Origin: CAWICD01 sp052267165
GTDB taxonomy: Bacteria > Vulcanimicrobiota > Vulcanimicrobiia > Vulcanimicrobiales > Vulcanimicrobiaceae
Direction of reading: 5' to 3'
NCBI GenBank assembly: GCA_052267165.1
Contig: JBKQHO010000051.1
Span: 124,001-188,000, forward strand
Length of the DNA stretch: 64,000 nucleotides
The translations under genes were made by a program, and so were the position numbers. Of this stretch, positions 49,465 to 58,544 are shown one piece after another. How positions within the stretch are numbered: position 1 is the first letter of the stretch; the number at the start of each line of letters is the position of its first letter. Under the pieces are notes generated by a model. It was not told where the DNA came from. It searched no databases and worked only from the letters and a program-made list of their open reading frames with translations.

Positions 49465-51099
49465 ATGAGAGTCGTCGTCGCAAGCGTCCTGGCGTTCTGC
49501 ACTACGTTAGCCTGCGCCGCCGGCGTCGTTTCCAAGGAGGCCGCGTTGCTCTCGTATTCGGTCGAAGAGAAATCGGTCGCGGAGCTGCATGCGGATCTGG
49601 TTGTGGGCAAGGTCACCTCGCAGGAACTGGTGCGCGCCTATCTCGCGCGCATCGCCGCGCTCGACCAGGCCGGCCCGCGTTTGTACAGCGTGATCGCCCT
49701 GAACCCGCACGCGCTCGACGACGCGCGCAAAGCCGACGCCGACCGGCACGCGGGGGAAGCCCACGGGCCGATGTTCGGCATCCCCGTCCTCGTGAAAGAC
49801 AACATCGAATCCGACGACGGCACGGCCACCACGGCCGGCTCCGAAGCATTAGCCCTCAACGTCACGCAGCGCGATGCGCCGGTCGTGCGGCGGCTGAAAG
49901 AAGCCGGCGCGATCATCCTCGGAAAGACGAACCTCTCGGAATGGGCCAACCTTCGCTCGTCGCATTCGATTAGCGGCTGGTCGGCGGTCGGCGGGCTCGT
50001 GAAGAATCCGTACGTGCTCGACCGCAACACGTCGGGTTCCTCGTCGGGGACCGGCGCTGCGATCGCCGCGAGCCTGGCGACGGTCGGCGTCGGAACGGAG
50101 ACGGACGGCTCGGTCGTCTCTCCGTCGTCGCTCAACGGCCTGGTCGGACTCAAGCCGACCGTCGGCCTCGTTTCTCGAACGCACGTCGTGCCGATCTCAC
50201 ATAGTCAGGACACGCCCGGGCCGATGGGGCGCAGCGTTGCCGACGTCGCCGCCCTATTGACGGCGATGGCCGGCAGCGATCCGGCCGATCCGGCGACGCG
50301 AGAGGCCGACGCGCACAGGCGTGACTATCTCGCGGGTTTGGACGCGGCTTCCCTGAAAGGCAAGCGCCTCGGCGTTCTCCGCTTTGCGACCGGAGCTCTG
50401 CCCTCCGTCGATGCGCTCTTCGATCGAGCCGTCGCCGAACTCAGAGCCAACGGTGCGGAGATCGTCGAGCTCAAGAAGTACAAGCCCGCTCCAGGCTTGG
50501 GCGATGCCGAGTTCCTCGTGCTGGTGACCGAGCTCAAAGTCGACCTCAACAAATACCTCGCCTCGACGCCCGCGGCCGTCAAGACGCGCACGCTCGCGGA
50601 GTTGATCGACTTCAATAGAACCCATGCGTCGCGCGAACTGAGCCTCTTCGATCAAGACTTGTTCGAGCGCGCCGAGAAAACGAAGGGGCTCGACGATCCC
50701 GCCTACGTGAAAGCGCGCACGAGCTCGAAGCGCAGCGCCGGCGCGGAGGGTATCGACAAGCTCATCACCGAGAACCGGCTCGACGCGCTCATCGCGCCGA
50801 GCGACGGGCCGGCGTGGCGCGTCGACGTGCTGACGGGCGACCACGTCAACGGCGGTTCGTCGACGCTGCCGGCCGTCGCCGGCTATCCGCATCTTACGGT
50901 TCCCATGGGGCAAATCGACGGATTGCCCGTGGGTATCTCGTTCATCGGGCAGGCTTGGACCGAGCCGCACCTCTTAGCCCTCGGCGCGGCCTACGAGCGC
51001 GCGTCCCATCACCGCCGCGCCCCGACGTTCATCCCGAGTCTGGAGCAAGCGCCCGCCATCATGAAGCTCCTGGAACCGGTGCCGAGGCCCGCTTATTGA
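49465..51099 (+). CDS. secreted amidase-signature hydrolase
   Basis: 544 residues from ATG 49465, ten bases after GGAGG; upstream in-frame codons are ignored. Signal peptide VVVASVLAFCTTLACAAGVV. The amidase-signature triad is complete: Lys in GIPVLVKDNIES, cis-Ser and nucleophile region in NTSGSSSGTGAAIAASLATV, with GVGTETDGSVVSPSSLNGLV in between. C-terminal LPAVAGYPHLTVPMGQIDGL closes the fold. It would hydrolyse amide bonds outside the cytoplasm; glutamyl-tRNA amidotransferase function is excluded by the signal peptide and lack of partners. Confidence 0.88.
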   Translation: MRVVVASVLAFCTTLACAAGVVSKEAALLSYSVEEKSVAELHADLVVGKVTSQELVRAYLARIAALDQAGPRLYSVIALNPHALDDARKADADRHAGEAHGPMFGIPVLVKDNIESDDGTATTAGSEALALNVTQRDAPVVRRLKEAGAIILGKTNLSEWANLRSSHSISGWSAVGGLVKNPYVLDRNTSGSSSGTGAAIAASLATVGVGTETDGSVVSPSSLNGLVGLKPTVGLVSRTHVVPISHSQDTPGPMGRSVADVAALLTAMAGSDPADPATREADAHRRDYLAGLDAASLKGKRLGVLRFATGALPSVDALFDRAVAELRANGAEIVELKKYKPAPGLGDAEFLVLVTELKVDLNKYLASTPAAVKTRTLAELIDFNRTHASRELSLFDQDLFERAEKTKGLDDPAYVKARTSSKRSAGAEGIDKLITENRLDALIAPSDGPAWRVDVLTGDHVNGGSSTLPAVAGYPHLTVPMGQIDGLPVGISFIGQAWTEPHLLALGAAYERASHHRRAPTFIPSLEQAPAIMKLLEPVPRPAY

Positions 51100-51482
51100 A
51101 CGAGCATAGCGAGCTGGGAGCGCACCGTCGGCGACGTTTGCCTCGAAGTCGACGAGCGATTTGACCTTCCCGTCGGCGGCCTCGTCTCGAAAAAGCGCGA
51201 TCGCTTGTTCGTACGCGCGCCGTCAAGCAAACTCGCGTGCCGTCGGGAAAGACGCAGAGGACCGAAGCCAAAGGCGCCGTCCCGCGCGTGCTGCGAAATC
51301 GCTCGACGCTTCGGGAAATTACGGTCGTGCCGCGCCCTCGCCCTCCGGCGACGGCTCGACCTCGATCGCCGCGCCAACGTTGGAAGCCCGGCACGACGCG
51401 CGGCAGCATGGCGCCTTCGTGCTGTCGAAGGCAAGCGTGAAGCCACGCGCCGCAGCAGCCAGCAGAGTCAAGGGAGCAGAAC
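51100..51482. other. gene-free stretch, possible unidentified minus-strand remnant
   Basis: On the minus strand one frame reads VLCVFPDGTRVCLTA (about 51245-51200) and, one base-shift later, YEQAIALFRDEAADGKVKSL and DFEANVADGALPARYARSI (about 51215-51105). The composition is protein-like but I do not recognise it and no start is evident. It could be the tail of a lost gene. Confidence 0.3.
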
Positions 51483-52004
51483 ATGCTTATCGTCATGGCC
51501 GGCCTTCCAGGCACCGGGAAGACGGCAATCGCTCGAATGTTGGCTAAAGAATTGGACGGCGTCGTCATCAGCAAGGACGCCGTGCGGGCCGTTGCGTTTC
51601 CGCCCCCCGTCCTCGACTACTCTTCCGAACAGAACGACCTGTGCATGGAGATGGTCTATCAAGCCACCGGATACATTCTCCGCTCGTGGCCCGAGAAGAG
51701 CGTCGTCATCGACGGACGGACCTATTCACGAAAAAGGCAAGTGGAACGAGCAGTCGAGGTCGCGGACGGCCTACATCTCGTTCCGTTCTTCATCGAGTGC
51801 AGGTGCAGCGATGCGGTCGCCCACCAGCGACTCGAAGGCGCAGCCCCCAATCGTGCCGCCGCCGACCGCAGCTTCTCGCGATACCTTGCGCTCAAGGCGA
51901 AAGCTGATGCCTTTAGCGTGGAACGGCTGAAGCTGGATACCGGAAGCTTCGATCTGCCGGAAGCGCTGCGACGGTGTCTTGACTATCTCAAGGTGGCACG
52001 CTGA
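51483..52004 (+). CDS. P-loop kinase-like ATP-binding protein
   Basis: 173 residues. Walker A VMAGLPGTGKTAIARMLAKE, then DGVVISKDAVRAVAFPP (Asp after strand 2) and SVVIDGRTYSRKRQ (Walker B-like Asp) with the lid region around DRSFSRYLALKAKADAFSVE. This pattern is shared by AAA_33-type small kinases, including adenylylsulfate-kinase-like, chloramphenicol phosphotransferase-like and polynucleotide-kinase-like proteins; the substrate cannot be told. An 18-base gap to the DHFR-like gene suggests a two-gene unit. Confidence 0.75.
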   Translation: MLIVMAGLPGTGKTAIARMLAKELDGVVISKDAVRAVAFPPPVLDYSSEQNDLCMEMVYQATGYILRSWPEKSVVIDGRTYSRKRQVERAVEVADGLHLVPFFIECRCSDAVAHQRLEGAAPNRAAADRSFSRYLALKAKADAFSVERLKLDTGSFDLPEALRRCLDYLKVAR

Positions 52005-52021
52005 GCACAGTCGACATCGAG

Positions 52022-52549
52022 ATGAAGGCATCCGTCTCCGTCGGCACGAGCCTCGACGGCTTCATCGCTCGCAGCGACGGTTCGCTTGACTTTCAACCGC
52101 CTGACGGCGGTGAGCCGCACGGTTACGCCGAGTTCATCGCTACGGTAGATGCGATCGTCATCGGCCGCAAGACATACGAAACGGTGCTCACCTTCGATGC
52201 GTGGCCCTACGCGGATACCCCGGTTTTCGTCTTGAGCACCGGCCCGCTTGAATCGGTCCCCGCAGGCGCCGTCGTGGAGCGCATGTCGGGACCACCCGCG
52301 GAGATCGTTGCCGCGCTTGACGCCCGAGGCTTCGAGCATCTATACGTGGGCGGCGGGCTCACGATTCAGCGGTTTCTACGAGCAGGGCTCATTGCGCGAG
52401 CGATCGTTACGCGCGTACCCGTGCTCATCGGCAACGGAATTCCGCTGTTTGGGCCGTTGATGCACGACGTCACCCTCAGGCACGTCGCGACACGGCAGTT
52501 CCCGAGCGGCCTCGTCACGAGTGAATATGAAGCGGAGCCGACAGGGTAG
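52022..52549 (+). CDS. dihydrofolate-reductase-like protein (RibD C-terminal family)
   Basis: 175 residues. MKASVSVGTSLDGFIARSDG is the start typical of YyaP/RibD_C proteins (x-S-L-D-G-x-I-A); DAIVIGRKTYETVLTFDAWP (G-R-x-T-Y/F), LYVGGGLTIQRFLRAGLI and TRVPVLIGNGIPLFG complete the fold. These NADPH-binding proteins reduce unknown substrates and are often stress- or resistance-associated. Likely co-transcribed with the kinase-like gene. Confidence 0.85.
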   Translation: MKASVSVGTSLDGFIARSDGSLDFQPPDGGEPHGYAEFIATVDAIVIGRKTYETVLTFDAWPYADTPVFVLSTGPLESVPAGAVVERMSGPPAEIVAALDARGFEHLYVGGGLTIQRFLRAGLIARAIVTRVPVLIGNGIPLFGPLMHDVTLRHVATRQFPSGLVTSEYEAEPTG

Positions 52550-52675
52550 CGTCCCAGCGACAAGCTTCCGAAGCGGTGAACGGGTGAACCGGAGTTCGCA
52601 CGCGAAACTCCGCGAGCGCCCAGCGGCCCGCGATCGAACGGCGAGCGGTCGCGCTTCTGATCCGAGATCGCAAGA

Positions 52676-53938
52676 ATGAAGAGTAGCACGAGCAGCATAC
52701 CGAGCGTCGAGCGGCGTAACGCGCCGCCGGGGCACAGCTGGCTCCCTTTCACGCAGATGGGAACGTTCCGCGCCGGCGAGCGAACTTTCGTGAGCGCGAG
52801 CGGCACGACCTTAGTCGATGCGCGCGGGCACCGGACGTTCGATGCGGTCTCGTCGATCTGGACCTGCATTCACGGCCATTGCCACCCGCGGATCGTCGAG
52901 GCGATCGCGGCGCAGGCGCGCCGTCTCGACCACGCGACCACGCTGGGCGCGACCAATCCGGTCGCCGAGGAGCTCGCCGAACGCTTGTGCGCGGCGACGG
53001 GAATGTCGCGCGCCTTCTTTTCGAGCGACGGTGCGAGTGCCGTCGAGGCCGCGCTGAAGATGGCGCTGCAATACTGGCGCAACGCCGGCGAGCCGCTGCG
53101 CACGCGTTTCGTGCACTTGCGCGCATCCTACCACGGCGACACGACCGGCTGCATGAGCGTCTCGGACATCGAAGCATTTCGCAGAAACTTCGAAGCCGTC
53201 TGCTTCGAGTCGCTGACGTACGGCGAAGCGCGCACGACGCTAGAACGCGACGACGTGGCGGCGGTCATCGTCGAGCCGATCGTGCAGGCCGCCGCCGGGA
53301 TGCAGCTCGTTCCGCGAGCCGCATACGACGCGCTCCGGCTTCCGATGCGGCCGCTGCTGATCGTCGACGAGATCGCGACGGGGTTCGGCCGCACCGGCGC
53401 GCTCTTCGCCTTTACGCAGCTCGACCTGCGACCCGATCTGCTCTGTCTCGGCAAAGGCATCACCGGCGGGACGCTGGCGCTTTCCGCCACGTTGACGAGC
53501 CGGCGGATCTTCGAAGCGTTTCTCAGCGACTCGCCCTCCGATCTCCGTCACTTTCTGCACGGACACTCCTACGCGGGGAACCCCATCGCGTGCGCGGCCG
53601 CGCTCGCCTCGCTCGCGCTCTTCGACGAGGAACGGACGCTCGAGCAGGTCGCGGCGTCGGCGCGCCACCTCGAGACCTTGCTGCGCCAGCTCAGCCCCGA
53701 CGGACGCGTTCGCGAAGTGCGGCAAGCCGGACTGATGTGCGGCATCGTCTTGCGAGAGGAAGCCTTACCGCCGCGCTCCGCTGCCGTTACGAAGAGCTGG
53801 GGTGTAGTCGACGAGCTCTACCGTCGGGGTCACTTCACGCGGCCGATCGGCGACGTCGTGCAACTCGTGCCGCCGCTGGTGACGACGAACGAGGAAGTCG
53901 AGCGCTTTCTCGAGGCCTTCGGCGAATCGCTCGCGTGA
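52676..53938 (+). CDS. bioA: adenosylmethionine-8-amino-7-oxononanoate aminotransferase
   Basis: 420 residues. Class III PLP enzyme with BioA wording: HSWLPFTQMGTFRAGERTFV at the N terminus (normally H-x-W-x-P-x-T/Q), SSIWTCIHGHCHPRIVEAIA, AFFSSDGASAVEAALKMALQ, YHGDTTGCMSVSDIEAFR, LLIVDEIATGFGRTGALFAF and Schiff-base lysine in LCLGKGITGGTLALSATLTS. It converts KAPA to DAPA using S-adenosylmethionine in biotin synthesis. bioF follows 7 bases later and bioD overlaps that, giving bioAFD. Confidence 0.92.
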   Translation: MKSSTSSIPSVERRNAPPGHSWLPFTQMGTFRAGERTFVSASGTTLVDARGHRTFDAVSSIWTCIHGHCHPRIVEAIAAQARRLDHATTLGATNPVAEELAERLCAATGMSRAFFSSDGASAVEAALKMALQYWRNAGEPLRTRFVHLRASYHGDTTGCMSVSDIEAFRRNFEAVCFESLTYGEARTTLERDDVAAVIVEPIVQAAAGMQLVPRAAYDALRLPMRPLLIVDEIATGFGRTGALFAFTQLDLRPDLLCLGKGITGGTLALSATLTSRRIFEAFLSDSPSDLRHFLHGHSYAGNPIACAAALASLALFDEERTLEQVAASARHLETLLRQLSPDGRVREVRQAGLMCGIVLREEALPPRSAAVTKSWGVVDELYRRGHFTRPIGDVVQLVPPLVTTNEEVERFLEAFGESLA

Positions 53939-53945
53939 CGCTTTC

Positions 53946-55049
53946 GTGAGCTTCCGCGAACGGGCGCATGCGCTGCTGACCGATCTACGAGCGCGCGAGC
54001 TGCAACGCTCGATTCCACGCCACGACGGCAGGCTGACCGACTTCGCATCGAACGATTACCTGGGACTGTCGCATTCGCCTGAGGTCGTCGCGGCGCTGCG
54101 CGAGCTCGACGTCGTCGGCTCCGGCGGCTCGCGTTTGCTCAGCGGCGCGCATGCCGACCACGCCGCGCTCGAAGCCGAGCTCGCGACGTTCGTAAAACGC
54201 GACCGCGTCCTGCTCTTCTCTTCGGGTTATCTGGCCGCGCTCGGCGCGGTGACGGCCCTCGCGCGGCTCGTGCGTTCGGCCTACAGCGACGAATACAATC
54301 ATGCCAGCATCATCGACGGTCTGCGGCTCACGCGTCTCGAGCGCCATGTGTTCGCGCATCGCGTGCCGCCCCCGCGCCGCGAGCGCGCGGGGCCCGCGCT
54401 CGTGTTGACGGAATCCGTCTTCGGGATGAGCGGCGAGGCGGCCGACCTCGCAGCGCTGCTCGCGGAGCTCGGCGACGACGACGTGCTGCTGGTCGACGAG
54501 GCGCACGCCTTGGGACTGCGGGGCGAGCGTGGTTCGGGAGCCGCCGGCGCATACGATGACGCACGCATCGTCGTGCTCGGCACGCTCTCGAAAGCGTTCG
54601 GCTGTCTCGGCGGATTCGTGGCGGGTCCGTCCGAGTTCATCGAACTGCTCGTCAGCACGGCCCGCAGCTTCATGTTCGACACGAGCCTGCCGCCGCCGCT
54701 CGTGCGCGCCGCGCGCGCGGCGCTGCGCCGCATCGTTGCGGGCGACGACTTGCGGGCGCGGCTGACCGAGCGCGCAAACCATGCAGCAGCGGCCTTCGCG
54801 CGGCTCGGCATCGCGCCCGGCGTCCCGGGCTCGCCGGTCGTGCCGATCGTCCTGGGCGATCCGCACCGCGCGCTCGCGGTCGCGGCGCACCTGTGTTCGC
54901 GCGGCCTCTATGCGCCGGCGATCCGGCCGCCGACGGTTCCGGCGGGAACGTCACGGCTGCGCGTCACGCTGCGAGCCGATCACGAGCTCTCCGACATCGA
55001 CCGGCTCGCGAACGCGCTGGCCGAGGCGATTGCGGACACACCGGCGTGA
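53946..55049 (+). CDS. bioF: 8-amino-7-oxononanoate synthase
   Basis: 367 residues from a GTG. Alpha-oxoamine synthase landmarks: DFASNDYLGLSHSPEVVAAL, GSGGSRLLSGAHADHAALEA, DEYNHASIIDGLRLTRLERH, DDVLLVDEAHALGLRGERGS and PLP-lysine in VVLGTLSKAFGCLGGFVAGP. It condenses pimeloyl thioester with alanine to KAPA, the step before BioA. The stop overlaps bioD by GTGA. Confidence 0.93.
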   Translation: MSFRERAHALLTDLRARELQRSIPRHDGRLTDFASNDYLGLSHSPEVVAALRELDVVGSGGSRLLSGAHADHAALEAELATFVKRDRVLLFSSGYLAALGAVTALARLVRSAYSDEYNHASIIDGLRLTRLERHVFAHRVPPPRRERAGPALVLTESVFGMSGEAADLAALLAELGDDDVLLVDEAHALGLRGERGSGAAGAYDDARIVVLGTLSKAFGCLGGFVAGPSEFIELLVSTARSFMFDTSLPPPLVRAARAALRRIVAGDDLRARLTERANHAAAAFARLGIAPGVPGSPVVPIVLGDPHRALAVAAHLCSRGLYAPAIRPPTVPAGTSRLRVTLRADHELSDIDRLANALAEAIADTPA

Positions 55050-55717
55050 CGCGGCGCTTCTACGTGACCGGCACCGATACCGACGTCGGCAAGACGGTCG
55101 TTGCGGCGGCGCTGGCCGGCACGCTGTTGCGGCGCTTCGGTTCGGCGACCGTCGTAAAGATCGCGCAGACCGGCCTCGCTCCCGATGCGGTCGGCGACGC
55201 ACAAACGGCCGGCGAGCTGGCCGGCTGCCGCTTCGAAGAGCTGGCGCGCTTCGAGCACGCCGCCGATCCGTGGTCGGCGGCGCTTTCGGCCGGGGCTGCG
55301 CCGCTGCGAGCCGGCGAGCTCGCGACGCGCATCGAAGGGTTTGACGGCGCACTCGTAGCGGAAGGTTCGGGCGGCGCCGCGGTTCCCCTCAACGAGCACG
55401 AGAGCATCTCCGAGGTCGCATTGCGCTGCGGCCTGGCCGCGCTGCTCGTCGTCGGATTGCGCCTCGGGTGCATCAACCATGCGCTCCTCACGCTCGAGTT
55501 CCTCGAGCGGCGCGGCATCGCGGTTTGCGGCGCGATCCTCTGTGAACGCTGGCAGGCCGTCGACGCAGCCCGCCGCGCGGATGCCGTGCGCGTCTTGCGA
55601 CCGCGCGTGCCGCTGCTCGGAACGATCGCCTTCGACGAGTCGAAAGGCGCGCTCTTCGAGCGAGCGTCCTCGGCCGCCGAAAGGTTCGTCGGGTTAAACC
55701 GTGCGCGCGCAGAGTAA
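55046..55717 (+). CDS. bioD: dethiobiotin synthetase
   Basis: 223 residues from GTG 55046. The P-loop RFYVTGTDTDVGKTVVAAAL, the lysine-containing VVKIAQTGLAPDAVGDAQTA and VAEGSGGAAVPLNEHESISE (normally V-E-G-A-G-G) identify BioD, which closes the ureido ring of DAPA using CO2 and ATP. One deviation: V-K-P-x-x-T-G is V-K-I-A-Q-T-G. bioB and the pimeloyl genes bioC/bioH are not in the window. Confidence 0.9.
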   Translation: MTRRFYVTGTDTDVGKTVVAAALAGTLLRRFGSATVVKIAQTGLAPDAVGDAQTAGELAGCRFEELARFEHAADPWSAALSAGAAPLRAGELATRIEGFDGALVAEGSGGAAVPLNEHESISEVALRCGLAALLVVGLRLGCINHALLTLEFLERRGIAVCGAILCERWQAVDAARRADAVRVLRPRVPLLGTIAFDESKGALFERASSAAERFVGLNRARAE

Positions 55718-55730
55718 AGCAGAAGACGCG

Positions 55731-57236
55731 ATGCGTTCTGGGATCGAATCGAGGCCTGCGTGGCGGCGCGTTCCATCCGTCCGGCTCACCGGGCTCGCAG
55801 ACATTCAGGGCCCGCGCGCGGTCCCCAAGCTTCGCGTACTCGGCGCGTTCGCCGTGCTTGGCATACTGGCCATGCTCGGATGTTCGGTCGGAGCGAGCTC
55901 GCGGAACTCGGTGCCTCCGCCGCCCACCAGCTCGGCGGTCTCCGCCGACGCGCTGCGCTGGCTCGTCCTCAGCGACATCCACTTCGACCCGTTCGCGAAC
56001 CCTGCGCTCGTCGACCGCCTCGTCGCGGCACCGGTTTCCGCGTGGCCCGCGATCTTCGCGACGCAGGCGAACGGACGGCCGAGCAGCTACGGGGACGACA
56101 CCAACGCGGCGCTGCTCGTATCCGGGCTTGCGGAGATGCGCAGCATCGAGCCCGACCCGAGCGTCGTCTTGGTTCCCGGCGATTTCTTGGCACACGATTT
56201 CAGCAAACACTTTCGCGGAACGTCGCACCGCCGCGATCGCGCCACTTACGGCGCCTTCGTCCTCAAGACGATGGACTATCTGGCCGCCGAGCTGCATCGG
56301 GCCTTCCCGCACGCCGAGATCTTGCCCACGATCGGCAACAACGACGGCCTCTGCGGCGACTACAACAGCACGCCGAACGACGTCTTTCTGGCGCACGTCG
56401 CTCGCACGTGGGCGCCTCTCGTCAACGTCGCGGGGCGAGCGCCGGACTTCGTCCGAACCTTCTCGGCCGGCGGTTATTACGAAGCGTCCTTATCCGCGGG
56501 CGGCCTGCGTGTCGTCGTTCCGAACAGCGTGTTTTGGTCGATTCACTACCAAGACCGCTGCGACCGGACGAATCCGAGGCCAGGAGACGCGGAGCTGGTT
56601 TGGCTCGAGAAGACCCTGCGCAGGCATCCCGCCGGCGAGAGAACGTGGCTGATGACCCACATTCCGCCCGGCATCGATACGTTCAAGACGTCGTTGCGCT
56701 TCGGCATTCCTTCGCTGCTGTACGAAGCGCGGGCGCAAACCCGTTTCCTCCAGGCCGTCAACGACGAGCGCGCGAACGTCCGCGTCGTCTTGACCGGCCA
56801 CCTGCACGACATGTGGTTTCGGCAGAGCGACGCCACCAGCAACCGCAACGTGCCGATCGTCATCGCGCCTTCGCTCAGTCCGATCTTCGGCAACGACCCG
56901 GCCTTCCTCGAGCTCTGGCTGGACCCGCGGACGGCTGGCATCGCGGACATTCGGGCGTACTCGCTCGGCGGGCTGCTCGGCGAGTACGGCCGCTCCCCCG
57001 TCTGGCACGAAGCCTACGACGTGAACGCCGATTACGGCCTGCGAGGCGTGACGGCTGCGAGCCTTGCCGACCTGCACCGGCGCGAGCAGAGCGCACCCTC
57101 GTTGTTTCGTGCGCTCGACCGAAACGCGGCCTCCAACGGGATCGCTCGGCTCGTCACCGGGCTCGATTGGCGCAGCTCCTGGTGCGCGGAGACGATGCTC
57201 TCCCGCGATGCGTTCGACGCCTGCCGCGGCCGGTGA
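55731..57236 (+). CDS. secreted/lipid-anchored calcineurin-like phosphoesterase
   Basis: 501 residues from ATG 55731; GTG 55701 in the bioD end is possible. A hydrophobic segment LGAFAVLGILAMLGCSVGAS may be a lipoprotein signal (Cys near 50) with a long basic leader. Metal-binding motifs of dinuclear metallophosphatases: WLVLSDIHFDPFA (D-x-H), VLVPGDFLAHD (G-D), LPTIGNNDGLCGDYN (G-N-N-D), WLMTHIPPG (His) and VVLTGHLHDMW (G-H-x-H). The C-terminal region resembles acid-sphingomyelinase-like phosphodiesterases. It may share the bio transcript, since it starts 13 bases after bioD. Confidence 0.85.
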   Translation: MRSGIESRPAWRRVPSVRLTGLADIQGPRAVPKLRVLGAFAVLGILAMLGCSVGASSRNSVPPPPTSSAVSADALRWLVLSDIHFDPFANPALVDRLVAAPVSAWPAIFATQANGRPSSYGDDTNAALLVSGLAEMRSIEPDPSVVLVPGDFLAHDFSKHFRGTSHRRDRATYGAFVLKTMDYLAAELHRAFPHAEILPTIGNNDGLCGDYNSTPNDVFLAHVARTWAPLVNVAGRAPDFVRTFSAGGYYEASLSAGGLRVVVPNSVFWSIHYQDRCDRTNPRPGDAELVWLEKTLRRHPAGERTWLMTHIPPGIDTFKTSLRFGIPSLLYEARAQTRFLQAVNDERANVRVVLTGHLHDMWFRQSDATSNRNVPIVIAPSLSPIFGNDPAFLELWLDPRTAGIADIRAYSLGGLLGEYGRSPVWHEAYDVNADYGLRGVTAASLADLHRREQSAPSLFRALDRNAASNGIARLVTGLDWRSSWCAETMLSRDAFDACRGR

Positions 57237-57637
57237 ACGGCGCGGCTCGTTAGGCCTTGGCATAGAGCAAACGTGCGTGTAAGCATGCGGGAAGCGACGC
57301 GTGGTTCGCGCGCCGTTCGCCCAAGAGAATCGTCGGAGGAAAAGCCATTCACGATCAAAGCTCCCGAAAAGACGGACGCGACAAAGGCGTCGGATGAAGG
57401 CGAGTCGGAGGCCAAGTGCAGCTGCCGTGCTCCTGCTCGGACACCGACACCGTGAAAACGAATAATGCGACCCAGTCGCAAGCCGCGATGCAAGGCTAGC
57501 ACCTCGGCGAACGCCGACGGAATCAGCCAAGAGCGAAAGGACACCTTCTGCGAAAGCGAACGGGTAACCGTGCTTCGCTCGTTGCGCGTCTACTTTCGCA
57601 TCCTGGAAGGCAACCGGGACGCGTTCGACCGGCTGCG
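57237..57637. other. intergenic stretch, no gene recognised
   Basis: About 400 bases between convergent genes. Several short open frames lack recognisable features or ribosome-binding sites. GC content is lower than flanks. Confidence 0.35.
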
Positions 57638-57952
57638 TCAAACACCGTCGGTCTGTTTTTCCGGCGCGAGCGAGCCGTACTTCGCCTGGTAGTACGTGTC
57701 GCGCAGATTGCCGAGCTGGAGATCGGTCTTCGCGGGCGTATCGTCGCCGCGCAAGACGACGATCTCGCGCACGAACGGAACGTACGCGCGCAGACGCGCC
57801 ATCTTCCAATCCGAAAGGCGCCAGCGCTGCGGCGCCATAACGAGGAAGTCGTAAGCCGGAATCGTCTTCGTTCCCGCCTTGAGCGGCGTGAGCCGGACTC
57901 GGAAACCCTCGCAGGCGTAGATCTGCTCCTCGACTTGGGCCAGCGTCGGCAT
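57638..57952 (-). CDS. small hypothetical protein
   Basis: 104 residues from ATG 57952; a longer in-frame extension to 58135 is arginine-rich and antisense to the next gene, so it is not used. MPTLAQVEEQIYACEGFRVR opens a compact alpha/beta unit with YDFLVMAPQRWRLSDWKMAR and VREIVVLRGDDTP. No signal peptide or known motif. It is divergent from a secreted protein gene. Confidence 0.55.
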   Translation of the reverse strand: MPTLAQVEEQIYACEGFRVRLTPLKAGTKTIPAYDFLVMAPQRWRLSDWKMARLRAYVPFVREIVVLRGDDTPAKTDLQLGNLRDTYYQAKYGSLAPEKQTDGV

Positions 57953-58088
57953 GCGAACAACTGCGCGACTGGAAGCGCGCGGCCCTCCGGCCGCCTCGTT
58001 CCCGCCGCGGTGCGCGGAATTCTGAGAAACGTTCTCCCGAAATTTGGGTATTAAAGTAGGGTGCCGCCAACGCGCGGCCCGAGATGAC

Positions 58089-58544
58089 ATGAAAACGACC
58101 GCCTTTTGGAATGCCCTCGCGCTCGCAGCCGGCACAGCGCTGTCCCTGCCGGCCGCAGCGTTTGCTCAGTCTGCCGCTCAAGCGGCCCCGCCCTCTTACG
58201 CACAACGAACCGGAGAGGAGACGATTCACGGCCGCATCGCCTCGATCGACGGCAAGTACGACGTTCAAGTGCGCGACGAACGGGGGTACGTCGATCGCGT
58301 CCGCTTGCACGACGGAACGATCATCAATCCGACCGGCCTGACGCTCGCCCCCGGAATGGACGTTTCGATCATCGGACACAACGCCGGCGGCACGTTCGAC
58401 GCCAACGAGATCGACACGCCCTACGTGGCCTACGGCGGCTGGTACCCATACCCGTATCCCGCGCCCTACATCGGACCAGCTTGGGATTTCGGGTTCGGCT
58501 TCGGCGGGCCCGGATATCGCTTCCACGGCCGGTGGGGCTGGTAG
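58089..58544 (+). CDS. secreted protein with aromatic Gly/Pro/Tyr-rich C terminus
   Basis: 151 residues from ATG 58089. Signal peptide ALALAAGTALSLPAAAFAQS, with predicted cleavage after AFAQ. The core ETIHGRIASIDGKYDVQVRD, then RVRLHDGTIINPTGLTLAPG and MDVSIIGHNAGGTFDANEID, reads like a small OB-fold barrel (DUF5666/PcRGLX-like barrels show the same G-x-I-x-x-I-x-G rhythm). The last 35 residues are low-complexity: YGGWYPYPYPAPYIGP and FGFGFGGPG. Extracytoplasmic, function unknown. Confidence 0.7.
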   Translation: MKTTAFWNALALAAGTALSLPAAAFAQSAAQAAPPSYAQRTGEETIHGRIASIDGKYDVQVRDERGYVDRVRLHDGTIINPTGLTLAPGMDVSIIGHNAGGTFDANEIDTPYVAYGGWYPYPYPAPYIGPAWDFGFGFGGPGYRFHGRWGW

